Assembly: GCA_002928875.1 (NCBI GenBank)
Contig: PERO01000021.1
Coordinates: 98,307 to 162,306 of the forward strand
Length of the DNA stretch: 64,000 nt
Source: Methylobacterium sp.
GTDB lineage: Bacteria > Pseudomonadota > Alphaproteobacteria > Rhizobiales > Beijerinckiaceae
Reading direction: 5' to 3'
The notes beneath the pieces were generated by a model. It ran no database searches and was not told the DNA's origin. It saw only the letters and a program-made list of their open reading frames with translations. Shown piece after piece: positions 61,982-64,000 of this stretch. The number at the start of each line of letters is the position of its first letter. Position 1 is the stretch's first letter. The translations under genes were made by a program, and so were the position numbers.

Positions 61982-62032
61982 GGTGTTTTCCTTCCCGTTT
62001 TTCGATGTCTCAACCTGCATGCTCGCGCTTGA

Positions 62033-62048
62033 GGTATGGCACCATACC
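62033..62048. promoter_or_regulatory. perfect palindrome GGTATGG-CA-CCATACC
   Basis: A 16-base perfect palindrome (62033-62048) lies in the 135-base gap between the divergent dctP (start 61981) and the GntR/FCD gene (start 62117). It is about 52 and 69 bases from the two starts. Its size and position fit an operator for the adjacent FCD regulator controlling uptake and itself. Confidence 0.6.
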
Positions 62049-62116
62049 GGTAGAGTGCATATCTCTTGCTACGGCGCAAGGGGCTGCGATATCTCGGCTT
62101 GCGAGGGAGGGAAGCG

Positions 62117-62830
62117 ATGCCAGGATTGAACGAGGGTGCCGCGCTCCGGCTGGCCGAACCGATCGTGCCGCAGATCATCAACCGGCTGCGGCAGGCGATC
62201 ATCGAGCTGAAGCTGGAGCCGGGGCAGCCGCTCTCGGAAAAGGAGATCGCGCTGCTTTACGGGGTCAGCCGGCAGCCGGTGCGCGAGGCCTTCATCAAGC
62301 TGGCCGAGGCGGGCCTCGTGCAGGTGCTGCCGAGCCGCGGCACCTATGTCACGAAGATTTCGGTCAAGTCAGTGCTCAATGCCCGCTTCGTACGCGAGGC
62401 CATCGAATGCGCCGTCGTCCGCGAGGCGGCGTTGCGGATCGACGCAGCCGGGCTCGACCAGCTCGCCGCCCTGATCGATGCGCAGGAGCGCGCGGCGGAA
62501 ACGTTCAACAATGTCGCTTTCACCGAACTGGATGAGGCTTTTCATCGTGCGATCGCCGATTGCCTCGATTGTGACTACGCGACACGCGTCGTCGAGGCCG
62601 CCCGCACCCAGACCGACCGGGTGCGCCATCTCAGCCTGCCGGAAGCGTCGCCATTCCCGGTGCTGATCCAGCAGCATCGCGCCATTGTTGCCGCCTTGTG
62701 CCAGCGCGAACCGCAGGCTGCCGAAGAAGCGATGCGCCGGCATGTGCGGGAGATTCTTTCAGCCATTCCACGTCTGGCCGCCGAGCATCCTGCCTATTTC
62801 GAGGATCAGGCCAGCTTGGCCGACCTTTGA
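62117..62830 (+). CDS. GntR-family regulator with FCD domain
   Basis: Repressor-type regulator, 237 residues from ATG 62117 (GGGAGGG box seven bases ahead). The GntR winged helix covers about 15-80 (IINRLRQAIIELKLEPGQPL and YGVSRQPVREAFIKLAEAGL). The FCD ligand domain covers about 90-225, with the metal-binding Asp/His set in ELDEAFHRAIAD, QQHRAIVAAL and AMRRHVREIL. Such proteins sense organic acids. It is divergent from the second TRAP set, which it probably controls through the palindrome in between. Confidence 0.92.
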   Translation: MPGLNEGAALRLAEPIVPQIINRLRQAIIELKLEPGQPLSEKEIALLYGVSRQPVREAFIKLAEAGLVQVLPSRGTYVTKISVKSVLNARFVREAIECAVVREAALRIDAAGLDQLAALIDAQERAAETFNNVAFTELDEAFHRAIADCLDCDYATRVVEAARTQTDRVRHLSLPEASPFPVLIQQHRAIVAALCQREPQAAEEAMRRHVREILSAIPRLAAEHPAYFEDQASLADL

Positions 62831-63006
62831 CGCCATCGGCGCATGGGTAGGGGCCCGCCGGGTTTCCGGCTCAAGCCGCCCGACACGCATCTCGCCTTAC
62901 CGCACCTCTGTCGGCGTCTATGCAGCAGCCCACTGAAGACCGTCACGATTGAAGTCTGTTCTCGGCGGTTCGGGGGGCATTCGAACGACCGCCTTGGGGG
63001 CGGTGC

Positions 63007-63288
63007 CTAGCCGACCTTCACGCCTTTCCAGAAAGCGATACGACCCCGGATGTTGTCGGCCTTGGGCTTCGGATCGGGATAATACCAGGCAGCATCGACG
63101 TTATCGGCCCCGTCGACATGCAAACTGTAATAATGTGCCTTCCCTTTCCACGGACAGATCGTTGTCGTCGCGCTGGGACGCAGGAACGCAGCGTCGACCG
63201 TTTCCACCGGAAAGTAATGGTTGCCTTCGACGAGGACGGTGTCTTCGCTGCGGGCGATGAGTGCGCCGTTCCATCGTGCTTCGACCAT
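63007..63288 (-). CDS. DUF427 domain protein
   Basis: Small protein of 93 residues from ATG 63288 (GGAGAA box). The DUF427 core is clear: ARWNGALIARSEDTVLVEGN, HYFPVETVDAAFLRPS, TTICPWKGKAHYYSLHVDG and DAAWYYPDPKPKADNIRGRI. The single domain is the common form. Its function is not established; it is found widely in actinobacteria and proteobacteria. It stands alone, next to a decayed PIN gene. Confidence 0.9.
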   Translation of the reverse strand: MVEARWNGALIARSEDTVLVEGNHYFPVETVDAAFLRPSATTTICPWKGKAHYYSLHVDGADNVDAAWYYPDPKPKADNIRGRIAFWKGVKVG

Positions 63289-63429
63289 CTCGGTTCTCCA
63301 TTCTTCAGTCGCCGCTTTTAACACAAGGCTTGCCATCACGGAACGACCGACGAGTGTGCGCAAAACGGTTAGGCTCACATCATGCATCAGGAATGACGCA
63401 CCAAACCTAAGCCCCTCCCCGCTTTGGGT

Positions 63430-63800
63430 TTTTGCTGCTTATCTCTGAGCATGACACCGGCAGGCATGATGGCCATGCGCGGATCTCGACAGCCAGGCAC
63501 GTTGGGGCAGCGGCAACGATCAGCGCGTCATGCCACGACCGTCCATGCTCGCGCGTCATGGCGAGGGCGGCGCGATAGATCTCGATCCTCAAGGCGTGTG
63601 GCGACGGGGCAAGAGCGAGCACGTCATCGATCGCTTCGCCGACCTCGCGCCATTCATGGCCGAGTTTTCGACGGGCAACGGTGACAAGCGCGCTCAGGAC
63701 GAACGCGTGCCACCTTCGGCAAGGAGGGCCCGCGCGATTTCCCTTGTCGCCGTTCTGCCGGGCAGCCCGACATCGCGAGTTTCGCGGAATGGCGCCCGGC
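63430..63800 (-). pseudogene. PIN-domain (VapC-like) toxin remnant, frameshifted
   Basis: Broken gene for a PIN-domain ribonuclease of the VapC type. One frame (about 63700-63506) reads VLSALVTVARRKLGHEW then RAALAMTREHGRSWHDALIV with the conserved acidic Asp. Just upstream, another frame reads TREIARALLAEGGT, the piece expected immediately before it, so a frameshift lies near 63700. The N-terminal DTN part is missing and the C-terminal sequence after AAA no longer fits. No antitoxin gene is visible. It is inactive as a toxin. Confidence 0.6.
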
Positions 63801-63838
63801 CTGAGGGCGCAACTTGTGGCGTGGCCCACGCCCGGAAC

Positions 63839-63869
63839 AAAAACGGCGCCGGGATTGCTCCCGGCGCCG
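63839..63869 (-). terminator. strong intrinsic terminator of the right-edge gene
   Basis: CGGCGCCGGGA (63844-63854) pairs perfectly with TCCCGGCGCCG (63859-63869) around TTGC. On the minus strand it is followed directly by TTTTT (63843-63839). It lies 28 bases past the stop of the partial gene at the right edge. Confidence 0.85.
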
Positions 63870-63897
63870 CAGGATCGGCTGGTGGGGACCGATCAGA

Positions 63898-64000
63898 TCA
63901 CTTCATCGATCGTGTAGGCGAAGGGCTTGCCCGGCAGGGTGCGGCCGGAACCGTACTGGAACTGCTGGCTCTCGCCGTTCGGACCCTTGAAGGGCCATTG
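63898..64000 (-). CDS. C-terminal fragment of a gene leaving the window
   Basis: An open minus-strand frame ends with TGA at 63898-63900. Its last 34 residues include WPFKGPNGESQQF and GRTLPGKPFAYTIDEVI. Only this tail is in view and I do not recognise the protein. The strong terminator 28 bases after the stop shows that it is a real gene end. The 5' part is outside the window. Confidence 0.65.
   Translation of the reverse strand, partial: NGPSRVRTARASSSSTVPAAPCRASPSPTRSMK

Noticed and set aside
62940..63005. Stretch with GGTTCGGGGGGCATTCGAAC that recalls a tRNA T-loop
   Set aside because: I could not fold acceptor, D and anticodon arms around it; no tRNA called.

Overview
The window is about 64 kb of high-GC DNA from an alphaproteobacterium, most likely a member of the Hyphomicrobiales (Rhizobiales). 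The clues are an HWE-type histidine kinase, a GGAAC-N16-CGTT (EcfG-type) promoter, a hemP-hmuTUV haem locus with RirA/Irr-like sites and an Rrf2 regulator, a Ku/LigD repair pair and many solute-binding-protein transporters. It is a chromosomal, mostly metabolic and regulatory region. I see no rRNA, tRNA, CRISPR array, prophage or insertion sequence. The only clear decayed gene is a frameshifted PIN-domain (VapC-like) remnant near the right end.

Layout, left to right. 0-3 kb: TRAP transporter dctPQM, cut by the window edge. 3-7.7 kb (minus): a four-gene archaic chaperone-usher pilus set (SCPU pilin, chaperone, usher, two-domain SCPU protein). 7.9-12 kb: a small methyltransferase, a LysR regulator divergent from a PrpF/GalD-like isomerase plus a Bug-type binding protein, and a SemiSWEET. 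12-18.3 kb: signalling: a lone receiver protein behind an EcfG-type promoter, an HWE kinase, a DUF2254 membrane protein, a hybrid kinase and a LuxR-type response regulator. 18.6-21.2 kb: an unrecognised lipoprotein/outer-membrane-protein pair and a DJ-1/PfpI protein. 21.5-27.4 kb (minus): a ugpBAEC-like ABC importer followed by a phosphodiesterase-type hydrolase. 27.8-31.5 kb: an orphan flagellin-like protein with a duplicated module, then a phytase-like esterase. 31.7-34.8 kb: GNAT, PLP enzyme, RidA and LysR. 35-39.6 kb: two chemoreceptors, the second coupled to a 100-residue membrane protein, and a YugP-like peptidase.

39.7-47.4 kb is a complete haem-acquisition locus: an Rrf2 regulator, hmuVUT and hemP on one strand, and a TonB-dependent receptor, TonB, an IsdG-like monooxygenase and HutX on the other. 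The divergent promoter between hemP and the receptor carries a TGA-N9-TCA iron box, an ICE-like half-site and an 11-bp dyad. 48-56.8 kb holds three unusual, probably surface or extracellular proteins (a duplicated 337-residue protein, an RTX protein and an unrecognised 516-residue protein) around the ku-ligD end-joining operon, which is led by a small overlapping ORF. 57-64 kb has a DEAD-box helicase, a second dctPQM set divergent from its likely GntR/FCD regulator across a perfect palindrome, a DUF427 protein, the PIN remnant and the tail of a gene leaving the window.

Starts were chosen from ribosome-binding sites, signal peptides and stop/start overlaps, so many are internal to a longer open frame. 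Functions are family-level readings by eye; no database search was run.
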